A stretch of 64,000 nucleotides of DNA from Tahibacter amnicola (GTDB taxonomy: Bacteria > Pseudomonadota > Gammaproteobacteria > Xanthomonadales > Rhodanobacteraceae), in NCBI RefSeq assembly GCF_025398735.1, contig NZ_CP104694.1, positions 857,501 to 921,500 on the forward strand, given 5' to 3'. The notes below the pieces were generated by a model that did no database searches, was not told the DNA's origin, and worked only from the letters and a program-made list of their open reading frames with translations. Positions 24,370-35,256 of this stretch are shown here, piece after piece. The position numbers and the translations under genes were made by a program. Numbering within the stretch: the first letter of the stretch is position 1; each line of letters starts with the position of its first letter.

Positions 24370-26013
24370 ATGCCGACAGAAGATCCCCAGAACCCCCCGG
24401 TACCGAACAGCCCGCGCGAACGCGTCCGGGTGTTCGATACGACCCTGCGCGACGGTGAACAGGCGCCGGGCTTTTCCATGACCCGTGCGCAGAAGCTGCG
24501 CATGGCCAATGCCCTGGCTGACCTGGGCGTCGACACCATCGAGGCGGGCTTCCCGCAGGCCTCCGACGATGACTTCGCCGCCGTGCAGGCCATCGCCCGC
24601 GAGGTGCGCAGCGCCGGCGTGTGCGGGCTGGCCCGCTGCCAGCGCGGCGATATCGAGACGGCAGCACGTGCGCTGGAACCGGCCGCCCGTGGCCGCATCC
24701 ACGTGTTCATCGCCACCAGCCCGCTGCACCGCGAGTTCAAGCTGGGCATGAGCAAGGACCAGGTGATCGATGCCGCGGTGGCCGGTGTGCGTCGCGCGAA
24801 CGAGCTGTGCGGTGAAGTGGAATTCTCCGCAGAAGATGCGATGCGCACCGAGCCGGAGTATCTGGCCGAGGTGTTCGCCGCTGTCATCGAAGCGGGCGCC
24901 ACCACGCTGAATGTGCCCGACACCGTCGGCTACACCACGCCGGCGGAGATGCACGAACGCATACGCTACCTCCGGGGTAGCGTGCGTGGCATCGAGCGAG
25001 CCGTGATATCGGTGCACTGCCACGACGATCTGGGCATGGCCGTCGCCAACAGCCTGGCCGCCGTGGCGGCCGGTGCGCGCCAGGTCGAATGCACGCTGAC
25101 CGGTATCGGCGAACGCGCCGGCAACGCGGCGCTGGAGGAGATCGCCATGGCGCTCAAGACGCGCGCCGAGTTGTACGGCGTCGAAACCGGCGTGCGTACA
25201 CCCAAGCTGTATCCGACGGCGCGCCTGCTGGCCCAGATCACCGGCCACACGATCACGCGCAACAAGGCGATCGTGGGCGAAAACGCCTTCGCGCACGAAT
25301 CGGGCATCCACCAGCACGGCATGCTCAAGCATCGCGGCACGTACGAAATCATGCGTCCCGAGGACGTCGGCTTCGCGCGGTCGGCCCTGGTGCTGGGCAA
25401 GCACAGTGGCCGACATGCCTTGCGCGAGCGCCTGTCGGCGCTGGGGTTCGCCCCCGCGGACGGCGAGCTGGAACAGATCTTCGCGCGCTTCAAGGCGCTG
25501 GCCGACCGCAAGCGCGAAGTGTTCGACAGCGACCTGGAAGCCCTGGCCCTGGGGCGTGACGCCGACGAACCCGGTCCCTGGCACATTGTGCACCTGCATG
25601 CCGCCTCGCATCTGGGGGGCAGTGCCTCGGCGTCGGTGCGCCTGCAGCACGAAGACGGCCGCAGCGCCAATGAAGCGGCCATCGGCGACGGCCCCGTCGA
25701 CGCCACGCTGCGCGCGATTGGCCGCGCCGTCGGCCATGAATTCGAGCTCACCGATTTCCAGATCCGCGCGCTGTCCGAGGGCGGAGACGCCCAGGGCCAG
25801 GCCAACCTCGGCGTGCGTTACGCCGGCAAGGAATGGCGCGGCCGCGGCGTGTCCACGGACATCGTCGAAGCCACTGCGCATGCCGCGCTGGAAATTGCCA
25901 ATCGTATAGAACGCCACGAATTCGCTTCGGGGGTCGCGGTCGGTCCGGCGCCCACCGTTACCCCGAACGAGCAACCCGACGCGGCCGCCCGTGCGGCCGT
26001 GAATCACCGCTGA
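24370..26013 (+). CDS. leuA: 2-isopropylmalate synthase
   Basis: A 547-residue LeuA, first committed enzyme of leucine synthesis: acetyl-CoA plus 2-oxoisovalerate gives 2-isopropylmalate. The catalytic barrel opens with VFDTTLRDGEQAPGFS near 21-36 and carries HCHDDLGMAVANS near 217-229, a metal site with two His. The C-terminal LeuA allosteric domain (from about 410) should bind leucine for feedback inhibition. ATG 24370 is chosen because the family core begins about 20 residues later and the terminator lies directly upstream. First structural gene of the operon; ilvE follows after 11 bp. Confidence 0.96.
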   Translation: MPTEDPQNPPVPNSPRERVRVFDTTLRDGEQAPGFSMTRAQKLRMANALADLGVDTIEAGFPQASDDDFAAVQAIAREVRSAGVCGLARCQRGDIETAARALEPAARGRIHVFIATSPLHREFKLGMSKDQVIDAAVAGVRRANELCGEVEFSAEDAMRTEPEYLAEVFAAVIEAGATTLNVPDTVGYTTPAEMHERIRYLRGSVRGIERAVISVHCHDDLGMAVANSLAAVAAGARQVECTLTGIGERAGNAALEEIAMALKTRAELYGVETGVRTPKLYPTARLLAQITGHTITRNKAIVGENAFAHESGIHQHGMLKHRGTYEIMRPEDVGFARSALVLGKHSGRHALRERLSALGFAPADGELEQIFARFKALADRKREVFDSDLEALALGRDADEPGPWHIVHLHAASHLGGSASASVRLQHEDGRSANEAAIGDGPVDATLRAIGRAVGHEFELTDFQIRALSEGGDAQGQANLGVRYAGKEWRGRGVSTDIVEATAHAALEIANRIERHEFASGVAVGPAPTVTPNEQPDAAARAAVNHR

Positions 26014-26024
26014 GGATCCACCGC

Positions 26025-26972
26025 ATGAAATCGCCCGCATTTATCTGGCACAACGGACGCATCAAACCCTGGCAGGAAGCGACCGTCAGCGTAGGCGCCC
26101 ATGCCCTGCACTATGGGTCCTCGGTCTTCGAAGGCGAGCGTGTCTACGCCACGCCCGGCGGCCCGGCCTTCTTTCGCCTGCGTGACCACACCGAACGCCT
26201 GTTCAACTCGGCACGCGTGTACGACCTCGACATTGCCTACAGCCTGGACGAAATCGATGCGGCCTGCGCCGAAGTGGTCCGCGCGAACGGTCTGGGAAGC
26301 GCCTACCTGCGCCCGATCGTCTACCGTTCCGGTTTCACCTTCAGCCTGGCACCGCCGCGCGATACGGCCATCGACGTCGCCATCATCGCGATCGAATGGG
26401 GCAGCATGCACGGCGCCGCCGCGCTGGAGCAGGGCGTGGACGTCTGCGTGAGTTCCTGGAACCGCGCTGCACCCAACACCTATCCCAGCGGCGCGAAGGC
26501 CGGCGGCAACTACCTCAACAGCCAGTTGATCGCACAGGAAGCGATCCGCGGCGGTTTCGTGGAAGGCATCGCGCTGGCGCCCGGCGGGCTGCTCAGCGAA
26601 GGTGCGGGTGAAAATCTGTTCATTGTGCGCAAAGGCGTGATCTACACGCCGCCCGTCGGTGCCAGCATCCTGTGCGGCATCACTCGCGACACAGTGATCA
26701 CGCTGGCACAGGAACTGGGCTACAGCGTGGTCGAGCAACCGATGCCGCGCGAGATGCTGTATTTCGCCGACGAGATTTTCATGACCGGAACCGCCGCCGA
26801 GATCACACCGGTGCGCAGCGTCGATCGCAAGCCCGTCGGCGAGGGCCGGCCGGGCCCGGTCACAAAGGCCCTGCAACGCGCCTTCTTCGGACTCTTCGAC
26901 GGCAGCACCGAAGACCACTGGGGCTGGCTCACGCCGGTTGGCGCCGCTGCGCTGGCGAAGGAGGCTGCGTGA
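26025..26972 (+). CDS. ilvE: Branched-chain amino acid aminotransferase
   Basis: A 315-residue fold-type IV PLP enzyme performing the last step of Val, Leu and Ile synthesis. The start is typical ([10 protein letters not shown], then [17 protein letters not shown]). The PLP lysine is in [11 protein letters not shown] near 160, and the EGAGENLF and GITRDTVI motifs bind the cofactor phosphate. It overlaps leuC by one base (TGATG at 26970-26974), so translation is coupled. Confidence 0.95.
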   Translation: MKSPAFIWHNGRIKPWQEATVSVGAHALHYGSSVFEGERVYATPGGPAFFRLRDHTERLFNSARVYDLDIAYSLDEIDAACAEVVRANGLGSAYLRPIVYRSGFTFSLAPPRDTAIDVAIIAIEWGSMHGAAALEQGVDVCVSSWNRAAPNTYPSGAKAGGNYLNSQLIAQEAIRGGFVEGIALAPGGLLSEGAGENLFIVRKGVIYTPPVGASILCGITRDTVITLAQELGYSVVEQPMPREMLYFADEIFMTGTAAEITPVRSVDRKPVGEGRPGPVTKALQRAFFGLFDGSTEDHWGWLTPVGAAALAKEAA

Positions 26973-28384
26973 TGGCCGCACGTACGTTGTTCGACAAGCT
27001 CTGGGATGCGCACGTCGTGCGTCCCGCCGGCACGGCCACGCCGGCGATCCTCTACATCGACCTGCACCTGATTCACGAAGTCACTTCGCCGCAGGCGTTT
27101 GCGGAATTGCGCGCGCGCCAGCTCGGCGTGCGCTGCCCGGAACGCACGCTGGCCACGCTCGACCACTCCACGCCGACCACGCCGTTCGACGATCTGGGCC
27201 AGCCGGTCTACGCCAGCGAAGAAGCGGCCGCGCAGGTCGCCGAGCTCGAGCGCAACTGCGCGGAGTTCGGCATCCGCCTGAATGGCTGGAGCAGCGACCA
27301 CCGCGGCATCGTGCACGTCATCGGCCCTGAACTGGGCGCGACGCAGCCGGGCATGACCATCGTCTGCGGCGACAGTCACACCTCCACCCACGGTGCCTTC
27401 GGAGCGCTGGCCTTTGGCATCGGCACGACGGAAGTCGGTCACGTGCTGGCGACCCAGTGTCTGCTGCAGCAGAAACCGAAGACGCTGTCGATCCAGGTGG
27501 ACGGCGACCTGCCGCCCGGCACCAGCGCCAAGGACCTGGTCCTGCACATCATCGGGCAGATTGGCGTCAACGGTGGCACCGGTCACGTGATCGAGTATCG
27601 CGGCAGCGCGATCCAGGCGCTATCGATGGAACAGCGCATGACGGTGTGCAACATGTCCATCGAAGCCGGTGCCCGCGCGGGCCTTATCGCACCGGACGAC
27701 ACCACGTTCGCCTACCTCAAGGGACGTCCCTACGCGCCGCAGGGCGAAGATTGGGAACGCGCGGTGGCCTATTGGCGCACCCTGCATACTGAACCGGGCG
27801 CAGCCTTCGATAGGGAAGTGCGGATCGATGCAGCGTCGGTCAGGCCGAGCCTCACCTACGGCACGCATCCGGGCATGGTGGTCGCGATCGACCAGCCCGT
27901 TCCCGCCGCGACCTCGCTGCAGGACCGCCGTGCGCTGGAATACATGCGCGTGGAGGCGGGCAAGTCCTTGCTGGGCATGCCGGTCGACGTGGTGTTTGTC
28001 GGCAGCTGCACCAATTCGCGTCTGTCGGACCTGCGCGATGCCGCCGATGTGCTGCGCGGACGTCGCCTGGACGAGCGCGTGCGCATGCTGGTCGTGCCCG
28101 GTTCGCTCGCGATCAAGCGCGAGGCCGAACGCGAGGGGCTCGACCAGGTGTTCCGCGCCGCGGGCGCCGAATGGCGCGAGCCCGGCTGCTCGATGTGCAT
28201 CGCGATGAACGGGGACCTGGCGCAGCCCGGCCAGCTCGTCGTAAGCACCTCCAACCGCAATTTCGAAGGACGTCAGGGGCCGGGTGCACGCACCGTGCTG
28301 GCCAGCCCCGCCGTTGCCGCCGCCAGCGCGGTGGCCGGCCGCATCACCGATCCACGCACGCTGTCGCAGGAGCAAGCCGCATGA
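26972..28384 (+). CDS. leuC: 3-isopropylmalate dehydratase large subunit
   Basis: A 470-residue aconitase-family subunit with a [4Fe-4S] cluster. Cluster cysteines are visible in GSCTNSR near 346 and GCSMC near 406-411. It isomerises 2- to 3-isopropylmalate together with LeuD. Other signatures are [13 protein letters not shown] near 130 and GTHPGM. It overlaps leuD by four bases (ATGA at 28381-28384). Confidence 0.97.
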   Translation: MAARTLFDKLWDAHVVRPAGTATPAILYIDLHLIHEVTSPQAFAELRARQLGVRCPERTLATLDHSTPTTPFDDLGQPVYASEEAAAQVAELERNCAEFGIRLNGWSSDHRGIVHVIGPELGATQPGMTIVCGDSHTSTHGAFGALAFGIGTTEVGHVLATQCLLQQKPKTLSIQVDGDLPPGTSAKDLVLHIIGQIGVNGGTGHVIEYRGSAIQALSMEQRMTVCNMSIEAGARAGLIAPDDTTFAYLKGRPYAPQGEDWERAVAYWRTLHTEPGAAFDREVRIDAASVRPSLTYGTHPGMVVAIDQPVPAATSLQDRRALEYMRVEAGKSLLGMPVDVVFVGSCTNSRLSDLRDAADVLRGRRLDERVRMLVVPGSLAIKREAEREGLDQVFRAAGAEWREPGCSMCIAMNGDLAQPGQLVVSTSNRNFEGRQGPGARTVLASPAVAAASAVAGRITDPRTLSQEQAA

Positions 28385-29001
28385 AGCCGTTGACCCACCT
28401 GCGTTCGCGCACCGCGGTGATCTCGCACGAGAACATCGACACCGACCGCATCATCCCGGCGCGCTTCCTGACCACCACCGAGCGCGTGGGCCTGGGCCGG
28501 GTCGCCTTCAACGACTGGCGCTATCTCCCGGATGGCCGGCCCAATCCCTCGTTCGAGCTCAACCGGCCCGAGGCACGGGGCTGCGAGATCCTCGTCGCCG
28601 GGCGCAATTTCGGTTGTGGTTCCTCGCGCGAACACGCGCCGTGGGCGCTGCTGGACTTCGGTCTGCGCGCGGTTCTCAGCAGCGAAATCGCCGACATCTT
28701 CCGCAACAACTCGCTCAAGAACGGCCTGCTGGCCATTGTGGTGAGCGAGGCCGAGCACCGTTACCTGCTGGAACACCCGGGTATCGAGCTGGCCATCGAT
28801 GTGGCTGCCCAGACGATCGAACTGCCCGATGGCGGGCGCTTCTCGTTCCAGCTGGATCCCTTCGTGAAGCACTGCCTGCTGGCCGGCGTCGACCAGCTGG
28901 GTTTCCTGCTTTCCCACGCCGTGGATATCGAACGCTACGAGCGCACTGCGCCGGGCCCGGCGAACTCCGGCGCGGTCGCGCGCCACGCCAGCCACGCATG
29001 A
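28381..29001 (+). CDS. leuD: 3-isopropylmalate dehydratase small subunit
   Basis: A 206-residue swivel-domain partner of LeuC. Signatures: [15 protein letters not shown] near 17-31 and [18 protein letters not shown] near 75-92. It completes the active site. Length is normal for the proteobacterial type (about 200). Confidence 0.96.
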   Translation: MKPLTHLRSRTAVISHENIDTDRIIPARFLTTTERVGLGRVAFNDWRYLPDGRPNPSFELNRPEARGCEILVAGRNFGCGSSREHAPWALLDFGLRAVLSSEIADIFRNNSLKNGLLAIVVSEAEHRYLLEHPGIELAIDVAAQTIELPDGGRFSFQLDPFVKHCLLAGVDQLGFLLSHAVDIERYERTAPGPANSGAVARHASHA

Positions 29002-29031
29002 GCACGTCGCCACACCCAAAGGAATAATGAG

Positions 29032-30105
29032 ATGAAAGCAAGAATTGCCATTCTACCCGGCGACGGAATCGGACCGGAGGTCACGGCGGCGGCGGTCAGC
29101 GTGTTGCGTGACGTGGCCGCGCGTGGCGGCCATGAGTTCAGCTTCAGCGAGCATCTCATCGGCGGTTGCGCCATCGACGCGCAGGGCGATCCGCTGCCCG
29201 CGGAGACGCTGATCGTGGCCAAGCAGGCCGACGCGGTGCTGCTCGGCGCCGTCGGTGGCCCGCGTTGGTCCGATCCGAAGGCGAAGGTGCGGCCCGAACA
29301 GGGGCTGCTGCGCCTTCGGGCGGAACTGGGCGTATACGCCAACCTGCGGCCGGTCCGCGTGCATCCGCGCCTGGCCGAGCTGTCGCCGCTCAAGAGCGAT
29401 CGCCTTGGCGGCGTGGACCTGCTTTTCGTGCGCGAACTGACCGGTGGCGCCTATTTCGGCGCGAAGACGCGCACGGCCGACACCGCGACGGACGAAACGC
29501 GCTACACGACGCCCGAAGTCGAGCGCGTCTGCCGCCGTGCCTTCCAGCTGGCGCGCTCGCGCGGCCGCCGCGTGACTTCGGTCGACAAGGCAAACGTGCT
29601 CGAAACCTCGCGTCTGTGGCGCGAAACCGCGCAGCGCGTGGCGCACGAGTTTCCCGACGTCGCGCTGGAACACCAGCTTGTCGATTCGATGGCCATGCTG
29701 CTGCTCACGCGTCCCGCGGCCTACGACGTGATCGTCACCGAGAATCTCTTCGGCGACATCCTGACCGACGAGGCCGCGGCGCTGGTCGGTTCGCTGGGCC
29801 TGCTGCCGTCGGCCTCGCTTGGCGATGGCACGTCCGGCCTGTACGAGCCGATCCACGGCTCCGCGCCGGATATCGCCGGGCGCGGCGTGGCCAATCCGAT
29901 CGGCGCCATCCTGTCGGTGGCGATGATGCTGCGCTATTCGCTCGACCTACCCGAGGAAGCCGGCCGCGTCGAAGCGGCGGTGGACCGGGTCATCGATGCG
30001 GGCGTGCTCACCCGCGACCTGGGCGGCGAAGCCGGCACGCGCGAAGTCACTGCCGCGGTGCTGGCGCAACTGGCCGCACTGGCTGCGACGCGGGAGGCTG
30101 CGTGA
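29032..30105 (+). CDS. leuB: 3-isopropylmalate dehydrogenase
   Basis: A 357-residue NAD-dependent enzyme that oxidises and decarboxylates 3-isopropylmalate. Signatures: [10 protein letters not shown] near 7-16, [11 protein letters not shown] near 136-146, the [12 protein letters not shown] metal/substrate loop near 238-249, and the [18 protein letters not shown] motif near 269. The stop overlaps the ATG of a 62-codon frame that fills the gap to ilvD. Confidence 0.97.
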   Translation: MKARIAILPGDGIGPEVTAAAVSVLRDVAARGGHEFSFSEHLIGGCAIDAQGDPLPAETLIVAKQADAVLLGAVGGPRWSDPKAKVRPEQGLLRLRAELGVYANLRPVRVHPRLAELSPLKSDRLGGVDLLFVRELTGGAYFGAKTRTADTATDETRYTTPEVERVCRRAFQLARSRGRRVTSVDKANVLETSRLWRETAQRVAHEFPDVALEHQLVDSMAMLLLTRPAAYDVIVTENLFGDILTDEAAALVGSLGLLPSASLGDGTSGLYEPIHGSAPDIAGRGVANPIGAILSVAMMLRYSLDLPEEAGRVEAAVDRVIDAGVLTRDLGGEAGTREVTAAVLAQLAALAATREAA

Positions 30106-30282
30106 TGCGTTTCGTCGCATATCGCCGCGTGCGCAACGCGGAAAACCAAGACGGCACGGCGCTGCGGCGGGCAACCTGTACGCCAGCGTCGCTTGTAGCG
30201 ATGGCATCGCCCTTTTTCCACCCGCGCGCATCGGATGCGCTCTCTCTTCGAAGCGACTCATCCTCGCTGGAATCTTGCACCC

Positions 30283-31932
30283 ATGCGCAGTAACGCCATC
30301 AAGTCCGGACCCGATCGCGCCCCGGCACGCGCCATGCTTCGTGCCACTGGTCTTGATGACGAGGCCATTGCAAAGCCGCTCGTCGCGATTGTTCACACCT
30401 GGTCGAACGTCAGCCCGTGCAACCTCAACCTGCGCGAACTGGCGGCGGCCGCGAGCGAAGGCGTTCGCGCGGCCGGCGGCACGCCGATCGAGTTCAACAC
30501 CATCGCGGTCACCGACGGCATCGCCATGGGCACTTCCGGCATGCGTGCCTCGCTCGTCAGCCGCGAGGTCATCACCGACTCCATCGAACTGGCGGTCGAC
30601 GGCCACTGCCTGGACGCAATGGTCGTGCTCTGCGGCTGCGACAAGACCATTCCCGCCGCGGCCATGGCGCTGGCACGCCTGAACATTCCCGGCGTCGCGC
30701 TGTACGGCGGCAGCATCGCACATGGACGTCTGGACGGCCGTTCGATCACCGTGCAGGACGTCTTCGAAGCCGTTGGCGCGCACGGGGCCGGCAACCTGCC
30801 GGCGAAAAAGCTGTGCGACGTGGAGAAGCATGCCTGCCCGGGTGCAGGTGCCTGCGGTGGGCAGTTCACGGCGAACACCATGGCGATGGTGCTGACATCA
30901 CTCGGGCTGTCGCCGCTGGGTCTCAACGACATTCCGGCCACGGATCCGTCCAAGCGGGATGCCGCTTTCCGTTGCGGCCAGCTGGCGATGGAATGCTTCA
31001 ACGCCGGCCGCGTGCCGCGCGAGGTCCTCACACCGGCCGCGTTCCGCAATGCAGCGCGCGTCGTGGCCGCGACAGCGGGTTCCACCAACGCGGTGCTGCA
31101 CCTGCTGGCCATCGCCCGCGAAGCAGACGTGCCGCTGACGCTGGAAGATTTCGAAGATGCCTCGCGGCGCACGCCGGTCATCGCCGACCTCAAGCCCGGC
31201 GGTCGCTACACCGCGGTGGAACTGAGCGCGGCCGGCGGCTTGGCCCTGGTAGCGCGGGAAATGCGTGCGGCAGGCCTGCTGGACGATGCGCCGACGGTCA
31301 CCGGGCAGGGCCTGTATGCCGAGCTCGACGCCAATCCGCCGGCCGCGACCAACCAGGACGTCGTGCGTCCGGTCAGTGCGCCGCTCAAGCCGCGCGGCGG
31401 CTACTCCATCCTCTACGGCAACGTGGCGCCCGAGGGCTGCGTGCTCAAGCTCGCCGGTCACGGCCGCACGCGTCACGAAGGTCCGGCACGGGTGTTCGAA
31501 AGCGAAGAGCACGCGTTCGCCGCCGTCCAGGCCGGTGCCATCAAGGCCGGTGACGTCGTGGTGATCCGCAACGAAGGCCCGGCTGGCGGCCCCGGCATGC
31601 GTGAAATGCTCGCGGTCACGGCGGCGCTGGTCGGGCGAGGCCTCGGCAACGATGTCGCGCTGATCACCGACGGCCGTTTCAGCGGCGCCACGCACGGCTT
31701 CATGGTCGGTCATATCGCGCCGGAAGCGGCACGCGGCGGCCCGATCGCGCTGCTGCGCGAGGGCGACCGCCTGGTGATCGACGCGGAGCTGCGCACGCTC
31801 TCGACCGACGCCCCGCTGGAAGAGCGTCGCGCCCAATGGCGCGCGCCGGAACCGAAGGTGACGCGCGGCGCGCTCGCCAAATATGCACGACTGGTCGGCT
31901 CCGCGGCCGAAGGCGCGGTGACCAGTGCCTGA
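30283..31932 (+). CDS. ilvD: Dihydroxy-acid dehydratase
   Basis: A 549-residue IlvD that dehydrates dihydroxy acids in valine and isoleucine synthesis. Iron-sulfur and metal residues are visible: [10 protein letters not shown] near 112-121 and [11 protein letters not shown] near 182-192. The C-terminal [12 protein letters not shown] near 463 is typical. ATG 30283 has no clear Shine-Dalgarno; the 177-bp gap before it holds small alternative hairpins. Shorter than E. coli IlvD (616), but normal for the widespread 550-560 residue type. Confidence 0.95.
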   Translation: MRSNAIKSGPDRAPARAMLRATGLDDEAIAKPLVAIVHTWSNVSPCNLNLRELAAAASEGVRAAGGTPIEFNTIAVTDGIAMGTSGMRASLVSREVITDSIELAVDGHCLDAMVVLCGCDKTIPAAAMALARLNIPGVALYGGSIAHGRLDGRSITVQDVFEAVGAHGAGNLPAKKLCDVEKHACPGAGACGGQFTANTMAMVLTSLGLSPLGLNDIPATDPSKRDAAFRCGQLAMECFNAGRVPREVLTPAAFRNAARVVAATAGSTNAVLHLLAIAREADVPLTLEDFEDASRRTPVIADLKPGGRYTAVELSAAGGLALVAREMRAAGLLDDAPTVTGQGLYAELDANPPAATNQDVVRPVSAPLKPRGGYSILYGNVAPEGCVLKLAGHGRTRHEGPARVFESEEHAFAAVQAGAIKAGDVVVIRNEGPAGGPGMREMLAVTAALVGRGLGNDVALITDGRFSGATHGFMVGHIAPEAARGGPIALLREGDRLVIDAELRTLSTDAPLEERRAQWRAPEPKVTRGALAKYARLVGSAAEGAVTSA

Positions 31933-32007
31933 GCCCGCGATATTCGCCGATCAATTCATTCTTTGTATCGCATTTCCTCTTTCCCATTTTTCTAACGGAG
32001 ACGCCCC

Positions 32008-33051
32008 ATGACCGCTACAGTACCCACCACCGCTGCCCTGCAGACCGCCCGTGTTGCCGTACTCGGTTACGGCAGCCAGGGCCGCGCCCACGCCCTGAAC
32101 CTGAAAGATTCCGGCCTGGACGTCGTCGTCGGCGTGCGCCGCAACGGCCCGTCCTGGGAGAAAGCCCGTGCGGATGGCCTCAAGGTCGCCGAGCCGGCCG
32201 AAGCCGTGAAAGAAGCGGATCTGGTCGCCGTGCTGACGCCGGACATGGTCCAGCCCGCCCTGTATCGCGACGCGATCGAGCAGAACCTCAAGCCCAATGC
32301 CGCACTGCTATTCGCGCACGGCTTCAATGTGCACTTCGGCCAGATTGCGCCGCGCAAGGACATCGACGTGATCCTGGTGGCACCGAAGGGCCCGGGCGCG
32401 CTCGTGCGCCGTGAGTACGAAAAGGGCCACGGTGTCCCCTGCATCTACGCCGTTCACCAGGACGCCAGCGGCAAGGCGCGCGACAAGGTGCTGGCCTACG
32501 CCGCCGGCATCGGCGGTGCCCGCGCGATGCTGATCGAGACCAACTTCGGCGAAGAAACCGAAACCGACCTCTTCGGCGAACAGGCCGTGCTCTGCGGCGG
32601 CGCCACCGAGCTGGTGCTGGCCGGATTCGAGACGCTGGTGGAAGCCGGCTACCAGCCGGAAATCGCCTACTACGAAGTGCTGCACGAGCTGAAGCTCATC
32701 GTCGACCTGCTGCACGAAGGCGGCCTGGCCAAGATGCACCAGTACGTTTCCGAAACCGCCCAGTACGGCGACCTGACCCGTGGTCCGCGCGTGGTCGACG
32801 CCGGCACCAAGGCGCGCATGAAGGAAATCCTCGACGAAATCCGCGACGGCCGCTTTGCCAAGGAGTGGGTGGGCGAATACCAGGCCGGCAACGGCAACTA
32901 CCGTTCGCTCAAGCAGAAAGATCTCGCCCATCCGATCGAACAGGTCGGTGCCAGCCTGCGTTCCCGCATGCCGTGGCTCAATCCGGCGACGCCTGCCGTC
33001 ACGACGGTCCCGGCCCCTGCGGCTGATGCACCCTTGAAACGGAGTGCCTGA
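32008..33051 (+). CDS. ilvC: Ketol-acid reductoisomerase (NADP+), class I
   Basis: A 347-residue short-form KARI. The Rossmann motif [17 protein letters not shown] is near 21-37. Metal ligands lie in the helical domain, with E in [17 protein letters not shown] near 190-206 and E in [14 protein letters not shown]. It reduces and rearranges acetolactate or acetohydroxybutyrate. GGAG lies 6 bases before the ATG. A Pro/Ala tail of about 15 residues follows the core. ilvG starts 2 bp after the stop. Confidence 0.96.
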   Translation: MTATVPTTAALQTARVAVLGYGSQGRAHALNLKDSGLDVVVGVRRNGPSWEKARADGLKVAEPAEAVKEADLVAVLTPDMVQPALYRDAIEQNLKPNAALLFAHGFNVHFGQIAPRKDIDVILVAPKGPGALVRREYEKGHGVPCIYAVHQDASGKARDKVLAYAAGIGGARAMLIETNFGEETETDLFGEQAVLCGGATELVLAGFETLVEAGYQPEIAYYEVLHELKLIVDLLHEGGLAKMHQYVSETAQYGDLTRGPRVVDAGTKARMKEILDEIRDGRFAKEWVGEYQAGNGNYRSLKQKDLAHPIEQVGASLRSRMPWLNPATPAVTTVPAPAADAPLKRSA

Positions 33052-33053
33052 CC

Positions 33054-34772
33054 ATGGACGGGGGCGGGGATAATCGCAGCAAACCGGATACCGCGAACGA
33101 CGCGGATCCGACCTCGACGGCCATGCGCACCGGCGCCCAGCATCTGCTCGATGCCCTCGAAGCCGAGGGTGTCGACACGATCTTCGGCTATCCGGGCGGC
33201 GCGATCATGCCGGTCTACGATGCCCTGGTCGATTCGTCGCTGCGCCACATTCTGGTGCGGCATGAGCAGGGCGCCGCGCTCGCGGCGGATGGCTATGCCC
33301 GGGCCAGCGGACGCGTCGGCGTGTGCATGGCGACCTCCGGTCCGGGTGCCACCAACCTGCTGACGGGCCTGGCCAACGCCTACCTGGATTCGGTACCGAT
33401 GCTGGCGATCACCGGCCAGGTACCGACCAGCCTGATGGGAACCGATGCGTTCCAGGAAGTGGACGTCTTCGGCATGAGCCTGCCGGTGGTCAAGCACAGC
33501 TACATCGTGCGTCGTGCGGAAGATGTCTACGCGACCGTGCGCGAAGCGATTGCGATTGCCACCAGCGGCCGGCCCGGTCCGGTGCTGGTCGACCTGCCCA
33601 AGGACATCGCCAATGCCCGTGCCGTGGCACGTCCGCGTCGCACCATGACCCGCCCGGCGGTCACGCCGACGGATACGCGCTTCACCGAGGCGCATACCCT
33701 GCTGGCGCGCTCCAAGAAGCCACTGCTCTATGTCGGCGGCGGCGTGGGAATCGCGGGTGCCGAGCGTGAGCTGCGTGAGTTTGCGCGCATGACGGGCATT
33801 CCTTCGGTCAGCACGCTCAAGGGCCTGGGCGCCTGTGATCCGGACGAGACCCATCACCTGGGCATGCTGGGCATGCATGGCAATCCGGCGGCGAACTTCG
33901 CCGTGCAGGAATGCGATCTGCTGCTGGTCGTCGGCGCGCGTTTCGACGATCGCGCGACCGGCCGCCTGGCCACATTCGCCCCGGATGCGCGGGTGATTCA
34001 TCTCGATGCGGACCCGGCCGAACTGGGCAAGCTGCGCGCGTGCGATGTCGGCCTGGTCGGCGATCTGCGCGAATTGCTGCCGCGACTGGTGCATCCGGTC
34101 GCGATCCGCCCGTGGCAGCGCCGCTGCCGCGTGCTCAAGCAGCAGCACGCGTGGCGCTACGACGCACCTGGCCAGAGCATTTATGCCCCGGCGCTGCTCA
34201 AGGAACTGTCGGAAGCCGGTGGCAATCGCCTGATCGTTTCCAGTGACGTCGGCCAGCACCAGATGTGGGTCGCGCAGCACTGGCGCGTGCCGTACACCGC
34301 CGCGCATCTGTCGAGCGGCGGCCTGGGCACGATGGGTTATGGCCTGCCGGCTGCCATCGGCGCACAGCTGGCGCGTCCGGGTGCGACGGTGATCTGCGTC
34401 TCCGGCGACGGCTCCATCATGATGAACATCCAGGAGCTGGCCACGCTCAAGCGCTACAACATTCCGGTGAAGATCGTCCTGCTGGACAACTCCAGCCTGG
34501 GCATGGTGCGCCAGTGGCAGGAGCTGTTCTTCTCCGAGCGCTACAGCGAAGTGGATCTGTCGGACAACCCGGACTTCGCCGAGCTGTCGCGCGCCTTCGG
34601 AATCCCGGCATTCACGATCGAACGGCGTGACCAGGTCGAGGGCGCGATCCAGCGGCTGCTGCGCGAGCCGGGCCCGTTGTTCTGCCACGTGAAGATCAAC
34701 GCGCGCGAAAACGTCTGGCCGCTGGTGCCGCCGGGCAAGTCCAATGCTGAAATGATGGGGTGCGCCGCATGA
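33054..34772 (+). CDS. ilvG: Acetolactate synthase large subunit
   Basis: A 572-residue thiamine diphosphate enzyme. The N-terminal PYR domain has the catalytic Glu in [16 protein letters not shown] near 68-83; the central FAD domain has [10 protein letters not shown] near 294. The TPP/Mg motif [19 protein letters not shown] spans about 451-469. It makes acetolactate and acetohydroxybutyrate. The first 22 residues are a polar extension. It overlaps ilvM by four bases (ATGA at 34769-34772). Confidence 0.95.
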   Translation: MDGGGDNRSKPDTANDADPTSTAMRTGAQHLLDALEAEGVDTIFGYPGGAIMPVYDALVDSSLRHILVRHEQGAALAADGYARASGRVGVCMATSGPGATNLLTGLANAYLDSVPMLAITGQVPTSLMGTDAFQEVDVFGMSLPVVKHSYIVRRAEDVYATVREAIAIATSGRPGPVLVDLPKDIANARAVARPRRTMTRPAVTPTDTRFTEAHTLLARSKKPLLYVGGGVGIAGAERELREFARMTGIPSVSTLKGLGACDPDETHHLGMLGMHGNPAANFAVQECDLLLVVGARFDDRATGRLATFAPDARVIHLDADPAELGKLRACDVGLVGDLRELLPRLVHPVAIRPWQRRCRVLKQQHAWRYDAPGQSIYAPALLKELSEAGGNRLIVSSDVGQHQMWVAQHWRVPYTAAHLSSGGLGTMGYGLPAAIGAQLARPGATVICVSGDGSIMMNIQELATLKRYNIPVKIVLLDNSSLGMVRQWQELFFSERYSEVDLSDNPDFAELSRAFGIPAFTIERRDQVEGAIQRLLREPGPLFCHVKINARENVWPLVPPGKSNAEMMGCAA

Positions 34773-35002
34773 GTTGCAGCCTGGAGCTCGCGCTGGATCG
34801 GGCCGAAGGCGCGCTGCTGCGCGTGCTGGGCACGATCGAGCGGCGTGGCTGGAATCTGGTGACGGTGAGTGCGGCCAGCGGGCCGAATGTTTATGCAGTC
34901 AAGGTAACGCTCGACGGCGCGCGCGATCCGGAGATCCTCTGCCGGCAACTGGAACGGCTGGTGGATGTCCAGAATGTGCGTCTGCTGGCGGCGGAAGTCT
35001 GA
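34769..35002 (+). CDS. ilvM: Acetolactate synthase small regulatory subunit (IlvM-like)
   Basis: A 77-residue single ACT domain protein ([20 protein letters not shown], then VTVSAASG and YAVKVTLDG). It is as short as E. coli IlvM, the subunit of isozyme II that gives little valine sensitivity. ATGA overlap with ilvG supports a one-to-one complex. In-frame ATG at 34760 is less likely. Confidence 0.9.
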   Translation: MSCSLELALDRAEGALLRVLGTIERRGWNLVTVSAASGPNVYAVKVTLDGARDPEILCRQLERLVDVQNVRLLAAEV

Positions 35003-35014
35003 GCGCAAGAAATC

Positions 35015-35044
35015 TCACGTGCGGCCGGAAGCGGCCGCACGTGA
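35015..35044 (+). other. Strong hairpin after ilvM
   Basis: A perfect 12-bp stem TCACGTGCGGCC (35015-35026) and GGCCGCACGTGA (35033-35044) with loop GGAAGC, starting 13 bases after the ilvM stop. No T run follows. It may mark the 3' end of an RNA segment or block exonucleases. Confidence 0.6.
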
Positions 35045-35077
35045 AGCCGGTGACGCGGTCGCCGGTGGCAGGAACGG

Positions 35078-35111
35078 AACGTGGCCGCCCACGCGCGGCC
35101 GCAACGTTTTC
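35078..35111 (+). terminator. Possible second terminator between ilvM and the dehydratase gene
   Basis: Stem AACGT/ACGTT outside and GGCCGC/GCGGCC inside, with a 3-nt bulge, spans 35078-35108; TT-TT-C follows at once. The short, interrupted T run makes it weak, so partial readthrough is likely. Confidence 0.35.
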
Positions 35112-35139
35112 AACCTCTTCGTGATTGAAGGAATCCACA

Positions 35140-35256
35140 ATGAACATTCTGTCCATTCGAATTATTGGCGTGTCTGCCGCTCGTCCCGTCCTTTCCCTGA
35201 CTTGCGACCGCCGCCATGACTGCTCACGCAAACGTAGCCTCCTCGTACTTCGCTGA
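35140..35256 (+). CDS. Ile-rich short upstream frame before the dehydratase gene (possible leader peptide)
   Basis: A 38-codon frame with a clear Shine-Dalgarno (AAGGA 35128-35132, 7-base spacing), unlike the dehydratase ATG inside it at 35216, which has none. It begins MNILSIRIIGVS: four Ile in nine codons, all ATT, although ATC is the usual Ile codon in such genomes. This looks like an isoleucine-sensing leader for the Ile-pathway gene that follows. It overlaps the dehydratase start by 41 bases, so control might act on translation initiation instead of termination; no terminator is seen downstream of it. Confidence 0.4.
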   Translation: MNILSIRIIGVSAARPVLSLTCDRRHDCSRKRSLLVLR

